Position numbers and translations under genes: made by a program | In this document: positions 24,677-34,097 of the stretch, piece by piece | How the letters are laid out: every line of letters begins with the position of its first letter | Position numbering within the stretch: the stretch's first letter is position 1 | Source: JANXVY01 sp040080145 | GTDB taxonomy: Bacteria > Pseudomonadota > Alphaproteobacteria > Rhizobiales > Hyphomicrobiaceae | DNA: 64,000 bases | Assembly: GCA_040080145.1 (NCBI GenBank) | Contig: JBEBJA010000074.1 | Location: 1-64,000 of the forward strand | Direction: 5' to 3' | The notes under the pieces: generated by a model | What the model was told of the DNA's origin: nothing | Database searches by the model: none | What the model saw: only the letters and a program-made list of their open reading frames with translations

Positions 24677-26377
24677 TCAGTTTTGCAGCCAGACTTCGAC
24701 GCGCCGGTTGAGGGAACGGTGGGTGACGCTGTCGTTGCACGCGACGGGCGCGAGCTTGCCATATGAACTCATGGACAGCCGGGTCAGGTCGATCTTGCCT
24801 TGGGCTTGTGCCAGCAAAGCGCGATAGAGGGTTGCTGTGCGGCGTTCGGAGAGTTTGAGATTGGCAAGGAACGTGCCCGTTGCATCGCCAAACCCGATCA
24901 GCATCGCGCGCTTGGTCAGATTTTCTGGCGCCGAAAGATAGGCAATCAGGTGATTGAGATCAGCGTTGGCCTTGCTGCTGAGGTCATCGGTGATCGGCTG
25001 AAAGCGCAATGTCAGCGACAGGCGGTTTCTCGCGCGCAGTTCCGAGATCATGGTTCTGGCCAGTTTAAGGTCGAAGTCGTCGGGGGCGGCGTTCAGCGCA
25101 TACGCCAAGCGGTCGGTCTGATCGGCAAACGACAGGGCTTGGATGTCGCGGTCTACATAGTCGAGATTGCGGATAATGGGCTGGGCGGCGGCGGACATGG
25201 CAAATTCCAAGAGTGCGCGCGCGGTGGGATTGGAGGGTATGCCGGCGGTATAGAGGTAGAGCTGGCGGCTCAGCGGATATTCTTCGGTTTTCACCGCGAA
25301 CAACGAGGGTTTGACGATGAGGCCGCAGCTTGTTTCAACAGTCAGCGCCTTTGCGGTTGGTCGCGGGATCATCGCGCTGATGCCGATGCCGCCGGGGTCG
25401 CGCGAAACCTGATCGGCAAGGTCTGTGTTGTTCGTGGTCTTTTGTGCGGTGGGGGTCAACGTCAGGCCGCGCGGCTTGAGCAGCAGGGCCGTCAGGGTGT
25501 CCGTGGTGTCGATCGTCGCGGGTGCGGTATAGACGGTGATCTTGCCGGGCGGGAGATTTAGCTGCGACCAGTCGGAAATCTGACCTGACAGGATCTGAGC
25601 CAGCTGTTCGATTGAAACGGAAACGGCCGGGTTGCGCGGCGCGACGAGGATCATCAGGCCATCGAGGGCGAGTGCATGTTCGTGGGTTGGCAGACGGAAG
25701 TTGCCGAGGCCGAGAGTCGATAAGCGCGTCGATTCTTCGGCCGCGATGGGGCGGGAGGCCATGACGATTTGGGCCGCACCTTTTTCGAGATCAGCAAAAC
25801 CTTGATCGGTGCCGTGGCCACGCACGGAAATTTCTATGCCGTCGCCGCCGCCAGCCGGTGCGATGACATATTTGGATTGGCCAGGGGGCGAGACAGCTGC
25901 GATGCCCACCGTTGCCTTGATGCTTGTGGCGTAGGCTTCAATAAGTTGCGGCATCAGCTGTCTGGCGATCGCATCGGTGCCCGAGAGAGTAATGCGGCTG
26001 CCGATCCTGGCTGGTGGTTGAGCCAGCGCTAAGGCGGCAACGACAGGGGGTTTTTCTAAGGCTGGCCGTGCTGGTGCGGTTGGTTTGGCTGTTATCGGTG
26101 CCGTCGGGCAATCGCTACCTGAACAGTCGAATTTTGCCGCGTCGAGGTGCACTTCGCCGAACCTGGGGGTGTCTACTATGTAATTCTTTCCATCATAGGA
26201 CTGGACTTGGCCGGAGACGCTAAAGTCACTGCCCTTGAGGCGGAAGGTCAGGCCTGTGGATGCGGCCTGTGAAATGTCCGTCAACCAAACCGGCAACACG
26301 AGTGCCGCGCCCATGAGTGCGCGGCGCTGGATTGTTTTAACGAAGCGGCAGTCGTGAGACGGTATCGTCATGAGCAT
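24677..26377 (-). CDS. Exported PstS-like/OmpA fusion protein (copy 1)
   Basis: 566 residues. The signal peptide (RRALMGAALVLPVWL...ISQA) is followed by a small beta domain (FRLKGSDFSVSGQVQSYDGK, about 45-95), a periplasmic phosphate-binding-protein-like domain (SGTDAIARQLMPQLIEAYA, PGGIGISAMI, about 150-430) and a C-terminal OmpA-type peptidoglycan-binding domain (LIGFGDATG, LSERRTATLYRALLA, then SYGKLAPVACND and NRRVEVWL). This suits a periplasmic sensor or anchor tied to the wall. A second protein of the same build is encoded at 29564-31195. The gene diverges from the membrane-protein gene at 26752. Confidence 0.85.
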   Translation of the reverse strand: MLMTIPSHDCRFVKTIQRRALMGAALVLPVWLTDISQAASTGLTFRLKGSDFSVSGQVQSYDGKNYIVDTPRFGEVHLDAAKFDCSGSDCPTAPITAKPTAPARPALEKPPVVAALALAQPPARIGSRITLSGTDAIARQLMPQLIEAYATSIKATVGIAAVSPPGQSKYVIAPAGGGDGIEISVRGHGTDQGFADLEKGAAQIVMASRPIAAEESTRLSTLGLGNFRLPTHEHALALDGLMILVAPRNPAVSVSIEQLAQILSGQISDWSQLNLPPGKITVYTAPATIDTTDTLTALLLKPRGLTLTPTAQKTTNNTDLADQVSRDPGGIGISAMIPRPTAKALTVETSCGLIVKPSLFAVKTEEYPLSRQLYLYTAGIPSNPTARALLEFAMSAAAQPIIRNLDYVDRDIQALSFADQTDRLAYALNAAPDDFDLKLARTMISELRARNRLSLTLRFQPITDDLSSKANADLNHLIAYLSAPENLTKRAMLIGFGDATGTFLANLKLSERRTATLYRALLAQAQGKIDLTRLSMSSYGKLAPVACNDSVTHRSLNRRVEVWLQN

Positions 26378-26751
26378 ACTCTAAAATAATGCGGGAGGCG
26401 GGCAACCGCTTATGTCTGGCATAATGGAGATTGCGAATTTGAGATTGTAGTTGGTTTGCGGCCACATGCTGCCTTAATAATAGGTATGTATGACGGGTGT
26501 TCTGGTTGTGACATTTGCTTCCCGCTGCGGCTTGGCTTGGAGCAAATGTCAGAACCATAAGGAACACGAGCAAGTCTATGTTTCTAGTGTAGCTTTTGCA
26601 CCTGACGTTTGGTTTTAAGATTAGCCGCACGTGGGGACCAAACGTCAGGTGCGCTATACTGGTGGGTTGCCCGTATCATATTCGTCTGACGACGTTGTGT
26701 TTTTTGCGTTCCCAGTACAGTGCGGCTGGGGTGAAGTGATCGTGGGAAGGT
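26378..26751. promoter_or_regulatory. Divergent intergenic region with two related inverted repeats
   Basis: No gene. Hairpin A has arms 26503-26519 and 26541-26557 (16 of 17 positions pair). Hairpin B has exact 16-bp arms GCACCTGACGTTTGGT (26598-26613) and its complement (26637-26652). All four arms contain TGAC-R-TTTG-S-T, so a common binding protein is possible. Promoters for both divergent genes should lie here; no clear -35/-10 pair is evident. Confidence 0.6.
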
Positions 26752-28119
26752 ATGGCCAGCGAGTTGGGTGACAAGGATGGTGACCGCAATAAACTGCGGG
26801 TGGCGACTGCTGCAGCGTCGGGTGGCGACCCACCGGTCGGCAAGGGCGAGGTGACGCCAGAGGTCGCCCGCGTTGTCAATCTGCTGCAACGGCTCGACAA
26901 GTTGCATTCCAAGCAAGCTGGCAACGAACCGGCTTCCGTGCAAAGAGTTGCTTCCGTGCGGGCCGATAGTGGCGGACTGTCGTCACTTGGCGATCGTGCG
27001 AGCGATCGTGGTGGTCTGCGTTCTGTGCCATCACCGCCGATTGCGTTTTCCCCGCAACCGCTGCCGCCGGTCCGGGCGTCTCATGATTTGCCGCAAGTTT
27101 TGAATGCGCCACTGCCGGTTAGCGAGGCCAAAGGCGACGTTGGCCAAACGGTAGAGCCAGTGCCCGGCACGCTGCCACCGGCTCCAGTCCTATCAATGGA
27201 GCCGCCGCGCCGGGATAAGCCCCCTGCCTTGCTGATCGCTTCTGTGCTGACCGGGCTGGTCGCTGTCGCGGGGGTTGGACTGTATCAATTCCAACGCATG
27301 GCGCCCGCCGAGCGGCGCGATCAACTCATTCCAGTTGGCACGCAGGGTCGGGAGCCGGCACGAGCGGATGCTGCGGCGGCGGTTGTTGCCAGCACGGCAG
27401 CGGATGTGACGGGGGGATCGTGTGCCGTGCCGTTGACCACGTCGAAGCCCGGTGTTGTCGGGCTGGCGATGAACGATCCGGCGCGCGCCGGGCAGACCAT
27501 GGGTATTGCCGTCGATGACGTCAGCTATAGGGCGGCATTTGATGCAAAGGGAAATTTGCGGTTTGAAGCGCCGATGCTGGCGCAACAGGGCGTGGTGCGA
27601 TGGGACCGCAAGAATGGTCCGCCGTGCGAGCTGCCGTTTGTGAGCGCAACGACGGGGGGGCTGCTTCGTGTTGCATTGATCTGGACGGGTCCGAGCGCGC
27701 TTGATCTCCATGTGATCGAGCCGAATGCGTGGTTTGGCGGTCCGAGCGGCCATATCTCCAGTCTTGATCTGAATGCCGACCAGAGCCACGGGGCCGGGCA
27801 TATTCAGGTATTTGGTGATGGGAAGGCTGGCGCGAGGGCTCATGTTTACACCGTCGAGGCGAGCCGCATCGCACAAGGTGGTTTTCTCAATGCGTTCGTG
27901 AAGCCTGCCGCGACAATCGTGAGTGATGGATCTGCGTGTACGGACGCGGCGCGCCCTGGCAATGAACAGCAGGTCTACTATCAAGTCTTGGTCTTGCGGA
28001 CTGCCGCCCAGTCTGACGCGGTCCAGTCTGAGGCGAGATCCTTTTCGATGGCGATCGGTTCTTGTGGTGCAAAGCAAGGAAGTGGTGACCTGAGCGAGCG
28101 CATTATCGTGAGAAACTGA
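26752..28119 (+). CDS. Single-pass membrane protein with periplasmic C-domain
   Basis: 455 residues starting at ATG 26752 after GGGAAGG. The N-terminal 155 residues are cytoplasmic, charged, then Pro-rich; one membrane helix follows (ALLIASVLTGLVAVAGVGLY, about 158-177). The periplasmic part has a segment LRVALIWTGPSALDLHVIEP with GPSGHISSLDLN that resembles the DUF2135/YfaP beta-sandwich, then a pair of late cysteines. It stands between the two PstS/OmpA proteins and the flavoprotein, so it probably belongs to that system. No precise function. Confidence 0.7.
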   Translation: MASELGDKDGDRNKLRVATAAASGGDPPVGKGEVTPEVARVVNLLQRLDKLHSKQAGNEPASVQRVASVRADSGGLSSLGDRASDRGGLRSVPSPPIAFSPQPLPPVRASHDLPQVLNAPLPVSEAKGDVGQTVEPVPGTLPPAPVLSMEPPRRDKPPALLIASVLTGLVAVAGVGLYQFQRMAPAERRDQLIPVGTQGREPARADAAAAVVASTAADVTGGSCAVPLTTSKPGVVGLAMNDPARAGQTMGIAVDDVSYRAAFDAKGNLRFEAPMLAQQGVVRWDRKNGPPCELPFVSATTGGLLRVALIWTGPSALDLHVIEPNAWFGGPSGHISSLDLNADQSHGAGHIQVFGDGKAGARAHVYTVEASRIAQGGFLNAFVKPAATIVSDGSACTDAARPGNEQQVYYQVLVLRTAAQSDAVQSEARSFSMAIGSCGAKQGSGDLSERIIVRN

Positions 28120-28243
28120 TCGGTCGGGGCCGCATTTGATGATTGTTCATTTTTTTGACCGATGAACGGGGAAGCGGACGGTATGCAGGTGATGCCGCAG
28201 GTGCGATGACGATGGCGATAGCAGCAGCGTGGAAGCCCTGATC

Positions 28244-29560
28244 ATGACACTCAATCGACGCGAATTTATGGGGCGGATCGCTTCGAGTTTTGCTGCCGTA
28301 TCAAGCGTCGGGGGAGCGGCATTCGCGCAATCGGGCGGGGTGCCCAAAGTTGGGGCGGCGGCCCGAGTGGTCATCATCGGGGCGGGTTCTGGCGGGGCGA
28401 CGCTTGCGACCTACTTGCGGCGGCTCGCGCCGGAAATCTCGGTCACGGTCATCGAGCGCAACGCGCAACTCATCACGGGATCGTTTTCCAATCATGTTGT
28501 TGGCGGCTTCAGAAGCATCGAGCAGGTCACGCACAGTTACGACGCGCTTAAGACGCGCGGGGTGACGTTGGTGCAGAACGTGGCCGTCGACGTCGATACA
28601 ACGCGTAAGACTGTGACGCTGCTTGATGGGGCAAAGATCGGCTATGACCGGCTGGTACTCGCGCCCGGCGTCGATCTCAAATTCGAGGCAATCGAGGGTT
28701 ATTCGCCAGCCGTTGCCAAATCAATTGCGCATGCCTGGCGCGGCGGGGAGCAGTTGCTGCTGCTGCGGATGCAGCTTGAAAATATGGCTGATGGCGGGAC
28801 GGTGGTGATGACCATTCCGGGTGTGCCATTTTCTGGCATGACGGCTGCTTACGAACGGATCTGTGTGATTGCTCACTATCTCAAGACGCGCAAGCCGCGA
28901 TCCAAGTTGATCGTGCTGGACGCCAATCGCGGGTTCGCGATGCAGGAGATTTTCAGCGCGGCATTCAAGTCTTATTACAGCGGGGTGCTTGAGTTTGTCG
29001 GGTCGACCGCGACGGCAAATTTCGACGTTGTATCGGTTGATCCTGTTGGGAAGCTGGTGATGACGCGGAGCGGCATCGGTTTCAAAGGGGCTGTCGTGAA
29101 TATCATTCCGCCGCAGACAGCTGGCGGAATTGCAGTGCGCGCTGGATGTGTGGAGGCGGATTGGTGTCCGGTCGATGTGGAGACGTTTCAATCGCGCAAG
29201 GTCAAAGATGTTCATGTGATCGGGGATTGCGCGGTGGCATTTGAGATGGCCAAGACGGCCTTTGCCGCCAACAATCATGCCAAGCTGGTGGCTGGTCATC
29301 TGGCGCATGCGCTGGCGGGCAAGGAGAGCTTTCCGGCGCGGTTGCGCGAGGGGGTCTGGTCATTCTTGGCTCCCGATGATTTCGTAAAGTCTGGTGGGTT
29401 TTATGTGCCCGGTATGAAGGACGGCCGAAGCATGCTGACTGGCTCTGGTGTCTACTCCTCGACGGTTGCCGATGACCGTGCGGAGCGGCGCGCGAATGTC
29501 GATGAGGCGGCGGGCTGGTACGCCGGGATGACCGCCGACATGCTTGGGAGTGCGGGGTAG
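28244..29560 (+). CDS. Flavocytochrome-c-type flavoprotein lacking one redox cysteine
   Basis: 438 residues from ATG 28244. A Tat signal (LNRREFMGR ... AFAQ) precedes an FAD-binding GAGSGGATLATYLRR motif. Overall it follows the sulfide-dehydrogenase flavoprotein (FccB/SoxF) pattern: SIAHAWRGGEQLLLLRMQLE, AAYERICVIAHYLK and WCPVDVETFQS. In this family a cysteine normally stands in the P-[FY]-x-C-P segment before YERxC; here the segment reads VPFSGMTAAYERIC, with glycine at 198. The partner Cys308 is kept. The redox disulfide therefore cannot form as usual, which argues against ordinary sulfide oxidation. A cytochrome c gene lies two genes downstream. Confidence 0.82.
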   Translation: MTLNRREFMGRIASSFAAVSSVGGAAFAQSGGVPKVGAAARVVIIGAGSGGATLATYLRRLAPEISVTVIERNAQLITGSFSNHVVGGFRSIEQVTHSYDALKTRGVTLVQNVAVDVDTTRKTVTLLDGAKIGYDRLVLAPGVDLKFEAIEGYSPAVAKSIAHAWRGGEQLLLLRMQLENMADGGTVVMTIPGVPFSGMTAAYERICVIAHYLKTRKPRSKLIVLDANRGFAMQEIFSAAFKSYYSGVLEFVGSTATANFDVVSVDPVGKLVMTRSGIGFKGAVVNIIPPQTAGGIAVRAGCVEADWCPVDVETFQSRKVKDVHVIGDCAVAFEMAKTAFAANNHAKLVAGHLAHALAGKESFPARLREGVWSFLAPDDFVKSGGFYVPGMKDGRSMLTGSGVYSSTVADDRAERRANVDEAAGWYAGMTADMLGSAG

Positions 29561-29563
29561 ATC

Positions 29564-31195
29564 ATGGTGGAGAACCGGCATCGGACAGGCCATCACATGG
29601 GACTACGGGCACGCATCATTGCGTGGGGGATGGTGCTGGGGATCTGGTCAGCAACGGCGTCCGTTGCCGGGGCAGATGAGGTTCGGATACTGCGCAGCGA
29701 TGGTGCTGAAGTTGTGGGAGCACTGACCTCGTTTGAAGACGGCGTCTATGTCGTTCAGACGCCGGCCGGTGAGATTCGCATAGAGGCGGGCAAGGTTGCC
29801 AAACTTGAGATGCTCGATGTATCGAAGACACTTGGCGCTGAGGCGGGCCGACCTGATGCGACAGCAGGTGATCCCCCGCCAATGCGATCGCAATCCGATT
29901 TGAGCGGGGGGACGCTTTCGCTGAGCGGATCGCGCGCTTTAGGCGAGATGGCGGTTCGGCACCTCATCGAAGGTTATGCGTTGCGAAATGGGGCCAGCAA
30001 ACCTGTATGGGGGCAGCGCGACGGCGGTAAGGACAGAACATTCGTCGCGCAAACCGGCAAAGATAAGGTGTTTAGCGCTGAGGTACGACTGCGCGGAACG
30101 GCTGGTGGCGTCGAAGATTTGATCAGCGGCGCTGCAGAAATCGCAATGCTGGAGCGGCCGATGACGGCTGACGAGGCGAAACGGGTGGCCGGTGCAGGTT
30201 TGGGCGATCCGCTTCAGCCGGATCAGGAGACGGTGGTCGGGCCGTCGGCGGTGATGGTGCTGGTGCATCCCTCCAATCCGGTCAAGCGACTGTCAATGGT
30301 GCAGCTCGCGGATGTCTTTGCAGGGCGCATTCGAAACTGGAACGAAATTGGGGGGGCTAACCGTCGCATTCAGGTGCTGGTGCCTCATCCAGGGAGCGCG
30401 TTGTTTGATGCGGTGAAGAGTGGCCTGGGCAAGGATCTCGACATCATGCCATCAGCGCGGCGCCTGGGTTCCAGCCTTGAAACCGCTGATTTGGCCGGGG
30501 CTGATCCGGCGGCGATCGGGCTGGCTCACTCTGACTACCGTGGCAACGCAACGGCATTGTCCCTCTCCAGCTCCTGCGGGTTGCTTCACGAGCCGAGTGA
30601 ATTTGAGATTGCGAGCGAGGCTTATCCATTCGGCAGCAGGCTGGTTTTGTACGCGACGAACAAGGCGTCCAAGCAGGTGAAGGATTTTGTCGCCTACGCA
30701 CGGTCGAGCGAGGCGCAACGCTTGCTTCAAGAGAAGGGCTTCGTCAGTCTGACGCCGGTGCTTGCGGCAAAGGGCGCGGTGAGGTTTGACCGTACGTCTG
30801 CAGCTAAGATGACGGGGGCGAGTTCTCGTTTTGCCGATGTCGTTGGGGCGTTTGTCGAAAATGCGGCCCGGTTGTCGTTGACGTTCCGGTTCAATGGGCA
30901 ATCGGGAGCGTTGGATGCGCGGGCGCTGTCCGACCTCGACCGGCTCGTTGCGTATGAGAAGAGCGGCGCGCTGGCTAACCGGACGCTGGCGCTGGTCGGG
31001 TATTGGAACAGCACGGGGGATTTTACCGATGACGTCAATCAATCTAAGGCGCGGGCCGTTGTGGTGGCGGACGCTTTGAAGCTGAAGGGTCTGAATATCG
31101 AACGGCTGTTTGGGTTTGGTCCGTTGTTGCCGGTCGAGTGTGACGGGCTAGGTGGCGTCAACAGGAATCGCCGCGTTGAAGTGTGGATCGAGTGA
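29564..31195 (+). CDS. Exported PstS-like/OmpA fusion protein (copy 2)
   Basis: 543 residues, starting 3 nt after the flavoprotein stop; ATG 29597 is an alternative. A signal segment (IIAWGMVLGIWSATASVAGA) leads to a short beta domain (EVVGALTSFEDGVYVVQTPA), a phosphate-binding-protein-like domain (about 115-390) and a C-terminal OmpA domain (LTFRFNGQSGALDARALSDL ... LVGYWNSTGDFTDD ... GVNRNRRVEVWIE). It parallels the protein at 24677-26377 domain by domain, though the sequences have diverged. Its stop overlaps the cytochrome start (TGATG). Confidence 0.85.
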   Translation: MVENRHRTGHHMGLRARIIAWGMVLGIWSATASVAGADEVRILRSDGAEVVGALTSFEDGVYVVQTPAGEIRIEAGKVAKLEMLDVSKTLGAEAGRPDATAGDPPPMRSQSDLSGGTLSLSGSRALGEMAVRHLIEGYALRNGASKPVWGQRDGGKDRTFVAQTGKDKVFSAEVRLRGTAGGVEDLISGAAEIAMLERPMTADEAKRVAGAGLGDPLQPDQETVVGPSAVMVLVHPSNPVKRLSMVQLADVFAGRIRNWNEIGGANRRIQVLVPHPGSALFDAVKSGLGKDLDIMPSARRLGSSLETADLAGADPAAIGLAHSDYRGNATALSLSSSCGLLHEPSEFEIASEAYPFGSRLVLYATNKASKQVKDFVAYARSSEAQRLLQEKGFVSLTPVLAAKGAVRFDRTSAAKMTGASSRFADVVGAFVENAARLSLTFRFNGQSGALDARALSDLDRLVAYEKSGALANRTLALVGYWNSTGDFTDDVNQSKARAVVVADALKLKGLNIERLFGFGPLLPVECDGLGGVNRNRRVEVWIE

Positions 31196-31566
31196 TGCAT
31201 AGATTTGGCGTGCGATTGATTGGCGTATCCAGGACGGGGCCGCTTTCCCGATGTGCGCTTGCCGTTGCTTTCTCGCTTGCAGGTTTTTGGGGGAGTGGCG
31301 TTTCAGGTGCGGGGTCCGATACCGAAAAGGTTTTGCGGCATGGCGAACGGCTCGCGCAGGAGTGCCTTTCATGTCATCGCCGGGACGGAAAGGATTTTGG
31401 GATTCCCGGCATCGTGGAAATGAGCGAGGCGGACATCGTCACGGCCTTGACGCTCTACAAGACAGGATTGAGATCCAACAAGGTCATGGTTTCGGTTGCG
31501 ACGTCACTCGATCAACCGCAAATGCAGGCGGTGGCACGGTATTTGAGTTCGCTTGGCAAGCGCTGA
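31195..31566 (+). CDS. Monohaem cytochrome c
   Basis: 123 residues. A signal region (LAVAFSLAGFWGSGVSGA) is followed by CLSCH as the haem-binding motif (about residue 57) and a methionine-containing segment (VMVSVATSL), with a final helix MQAVARYLSSLG typical of class I cytochromes c. The ATG overlaps the stop of the OmpA protein, so the flavoprotein, OmpA fusion and cytochrome are one operon. In flavocytochrome systems the cytochrome accepts electrons from the flavoprotein; that is the likely role here. Confidence 0.85.
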   Translation: MHRFGVRLIGVSRTGPLSRCALAVAFSLAGFWGSGVSGAGSDTEKVLRHGERLAQECLSCHRRDGKDFGIPGIVEMSEADIVTALTLYKTGLRSNKVMVSVATSLDQPQMQAVARYLSSLGKR

Positions 31567-31845
31567 AGCTGCCTGCCGATACGCTCCGTGTTCGTTCAAA
31601 AATCCTCAATTTGGACAACAAGTTAGTTTGGTTCCGGAGTAGTTTGTAGGCAGTTGATTGATGGCGCCAAGAGTGCAACAATCCACATTTAAAACGCATT
31701 TCTGAACGAGCATTCAGAAACAGTTCTTGCGTGTGGTAATAATGATGTTGGCTTTGCGTCGTTCGTTGTGTGTTGATCTGGTCAAGCTGTCGCCCGTGCA
31801 TGCGGATGGCGGAATGTGCCCGGCGCGTTGCCCATTGAGGGCAGC

Positions 31846-34089
31846 ATGAAGTTCGATCCCGTGCCGGTCCAGGCGCAAGGCGCGCTGAAGGCTTCTGCGC
31901 CTGCGGCTGGTTCATCCGAGTTCAAGGATGGCAGGATCGGCGGCCAGCTTGAACACGCCCGTGTCCGCTTGTTGGAAATGGCGACGGCGCTGGCGCCGCG
32001 GCTCGATGGCCTGGCTCAGCCGCTGCTGACGGAATCGCAAAAGGTACTTGCGCGGCGGACGTGCCGCATCGCCGTGATCGGCCAGATCAAGGCCGGCAAG
32101 AGCACGTTTATCAATGCGCTTGCCGGACGGCCCGGTCTTTTGCCAGCCGACATCAATCCGTGGACGGCTGTCGTCACACTGCTTCAGTTTCGCAATTCCG
32201 CCTCCCCACCCGTTCCAGCAGCCCGGTTTCAACTCTTTTCGGCGAGCGAATGGAACAATCTTGCGGAAGGCGCGGGACGGTTGCGTGAGTTGACGCAACA
32301 GCTCATTCCTGATTTCCGGCCCGATCTGTTGAAGGCGCAGTTTCAGTTGATGCGTGCGCGTGCCGAGCGGCGGCTGGGGCCAGCGTTTGGGTCGTTGCTG
32401 GGGGAAACCCATGCTTTTGATCAGATTACGCGGGAACTGCTCACCGATTATGTCAGCGCAGGCGATGACTTCGCCAAGGGCGACGGTAAAATTCCGCGGG
32501 CGTGCTATTCGGATATTACGCGCACAGCCGAATTGTTCTTTTCCGAAGGTCCGTTTGCGTTTCCTATTACGCTTATAGATACGCCAGGTACGAATGATCC
32601 GTTTTTAGTTCGTGACGAGATTACCCGTCGCAGTCTTGAAAATCCGGATATTTTCATTTTTGTGATTTCGGCGCTTCAGCCGTTGACGTCGACCGACATT
32701 TCAATGCTGCGCCTGATCAACGGGCTGCATAAAGATCGCATCCTGGTATTCATCAATCGCGCCGATCAGCTTGCTGATCCAGTGGTTGATGGCGGACGGA
32801 TCAAGGATCGCGTCGAACAGCGATTGCGGCAGGAGTTCCCGGCGCTCGATATTCCGGTGGTTCTTGGAAGCGCTGCGTGGGCCAATGCAAGTCTGCAAGC
32901 GCAGTCACTCAATGTCGCGGCCGCGCAGCGCGCTTTGACGCCTGCATTGTTAGCGGCAAATGGTCTGCCAGCACTTCGTGACCCGCGCTCCAGCGGGCCT
33001 GATCTTCATGACCGGGCCTATGTGGCGCATGCGCTGTATGTGGCGGCCGGGTTGCCAAAGGCTGGGGCAGCGCTCGACCGGATGATCGGGATGAGTGCGA
33101 GTGCAGCACTGCTCAGTCACATTGGGTCGTGCCTGCTGGAACTCACCAAGGGCAAGGAGATCGCCCTTCGCATGGAGCTCAATTCGCTCAGCGGTTTGCT
33201 GCAGTCGCGGCAGGCCGAGACTGCGGCATTTCAAGACAAGGTCGCGCAAGAGCGGCAGGTTTTGGCGGAACTTGACAGGCGGGCGACCCATCTGCACGGG
33301 GTGCTGGACGAGATCGAGGGTCATCTGGGTGAGATCGTCAGCAAGAATATAGGGCCGATGCGGGCGGAACTTGCGAATATCGTCAAAGGCTTCGCCAACG
33401 AAAAAGCAGAAGGCATTGAGCGGGCGCTGCGCAAGCATGATGGTCGCGATCGCTGGGTTTGTAATGTCATGCCGCTCCGGGAAGAGTTGGAGGCTTGCTA
33501 TCTGCATTGCTGCCGACAGCTTGGCGCGGAACTTTCAGCCATTGAGAATGAGATCCAGCCGGTGCTGCGTCAGGCGGTTGATATGCTGATGCCGGGCTCG
33601 GGTGCTGATCTTGAAAGCCGCCCGCGCGGCGTTACCATTCACCGGCCAAGCGTGCAGCCGTTGCGCCAGACTGTGGTGCTCGATCTCAGCGTTGCGTGGT
33701 GGAAGGTGTGGTTTGCAGCGCGGCCTGACCCGGTAGATCGGGCAGAGCATCTGCGGAAAATGATTGAAAGCGATTTCGGCCCGATTACTGCCGAACTCGT
33801 TCGTGAGGCTGAATCTTATTTTGGCTGGTACATTGCCCACACGTTGGATAAAGCGCGCGCAGTTGCTGAGAGCATGCTAGCTAATGTGCGTCATCGCAAT
33901 GAGCAGATCATAGCTGAATTCGAAGATTGGCAGCGCAAAGGTGAGCAGCCGGGGGACGAGGATTTCGAGGCCAAGCAATGCCGGCGCGCGGTGGACTTGG
34001 CTGGTGAACGGGCGAAATTGGTGGCCGATATCGGCGAGTTGAACGCTTTATTGACGTCATTGAATGGGACCATGGGTAGTGGGATTTGA
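31846..34089 (+). CDS. Dynamin-family GTPase, large partner
   Basis: 747 residues from ATG 31846 (GAGGGCAGC just upstream); a GTG at 31816 would add 10. The G domain has G1 GQIKAGKS (79-86), G3 LIDTPGTND and G4 NRAD. The C-terminal half is helical with long charged stretches (for example LQSRQAETAAFQDKVAQERQ, and later DLAGERAKLVADIGELNALL), as in bacterial dynamin-like proteins that bind and remodel membranes. A second GTPase follows after 8 nt. Some such pairs act in membrane surveillance, toxin secretion or phage defence; which one applies here is unknown. Confidence 0.85.
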   Translation: MKFDPVPVQAQGALKASAPAAGSSEFKDGRIGGQLEHARVRLLEMATALAPRLDGLAQPLLTESQKVLARRTCRIAVIGQIKAGKSTFINALAGRPGLLPADINPWTAVVTLLQFRNSASPPVPAARFQLFSASEWNNLAEGAGRLRELTQQLIPDFRPDLLKAQFQLMRARAERRLGPAFGSLLGETHAFDQITRELLTDYVSAGDDFAKGDGKIPRACYSDITRTAELFFSEGPFAFPITLIDTPGTNDPFLVRDEITRRSLENPDIFIFVISALQPLTSTDISMLRLINGLHKDRILVFINRADQLADPVVDGGRIKDRVEQRLRQEFPALDIPVVLGSAAWANASLQAQSLNVAAAQRALTPALLAANGLPALRDPRSSGPDLHDRAYVAHALYVAAGLPKAGAALDRMIGMSASAALLSHIGSCLLELTKGKEIALRMELNSLSGLLQSRQAETAAFQDKVAQERQVLAELDRRATHLHGVLDEIEGHLGEIVSKNIGPMRAELANIVKGFANEKAEGIERALRKHDGRDRWVCNVMPLREELEACYLHCCRQLGAELSAIENEIQPVLRQAVDMLMPGSGADLESRPRGVTIHRPSVQPLRQTVVLDLSVAWWKVWFAARPDPVDRAEHLRKMIESDFGPITAELVREAESYFGWYIAHTLDKARAVAESMLANVRHRNEQIIAEFEDWQRKGEQPGDEDFEAKQCRRAVDLAGERAKLVADIGELNALLTSLNGTMGSGI

Positions 34090-34097
34090 GGGAGAAC

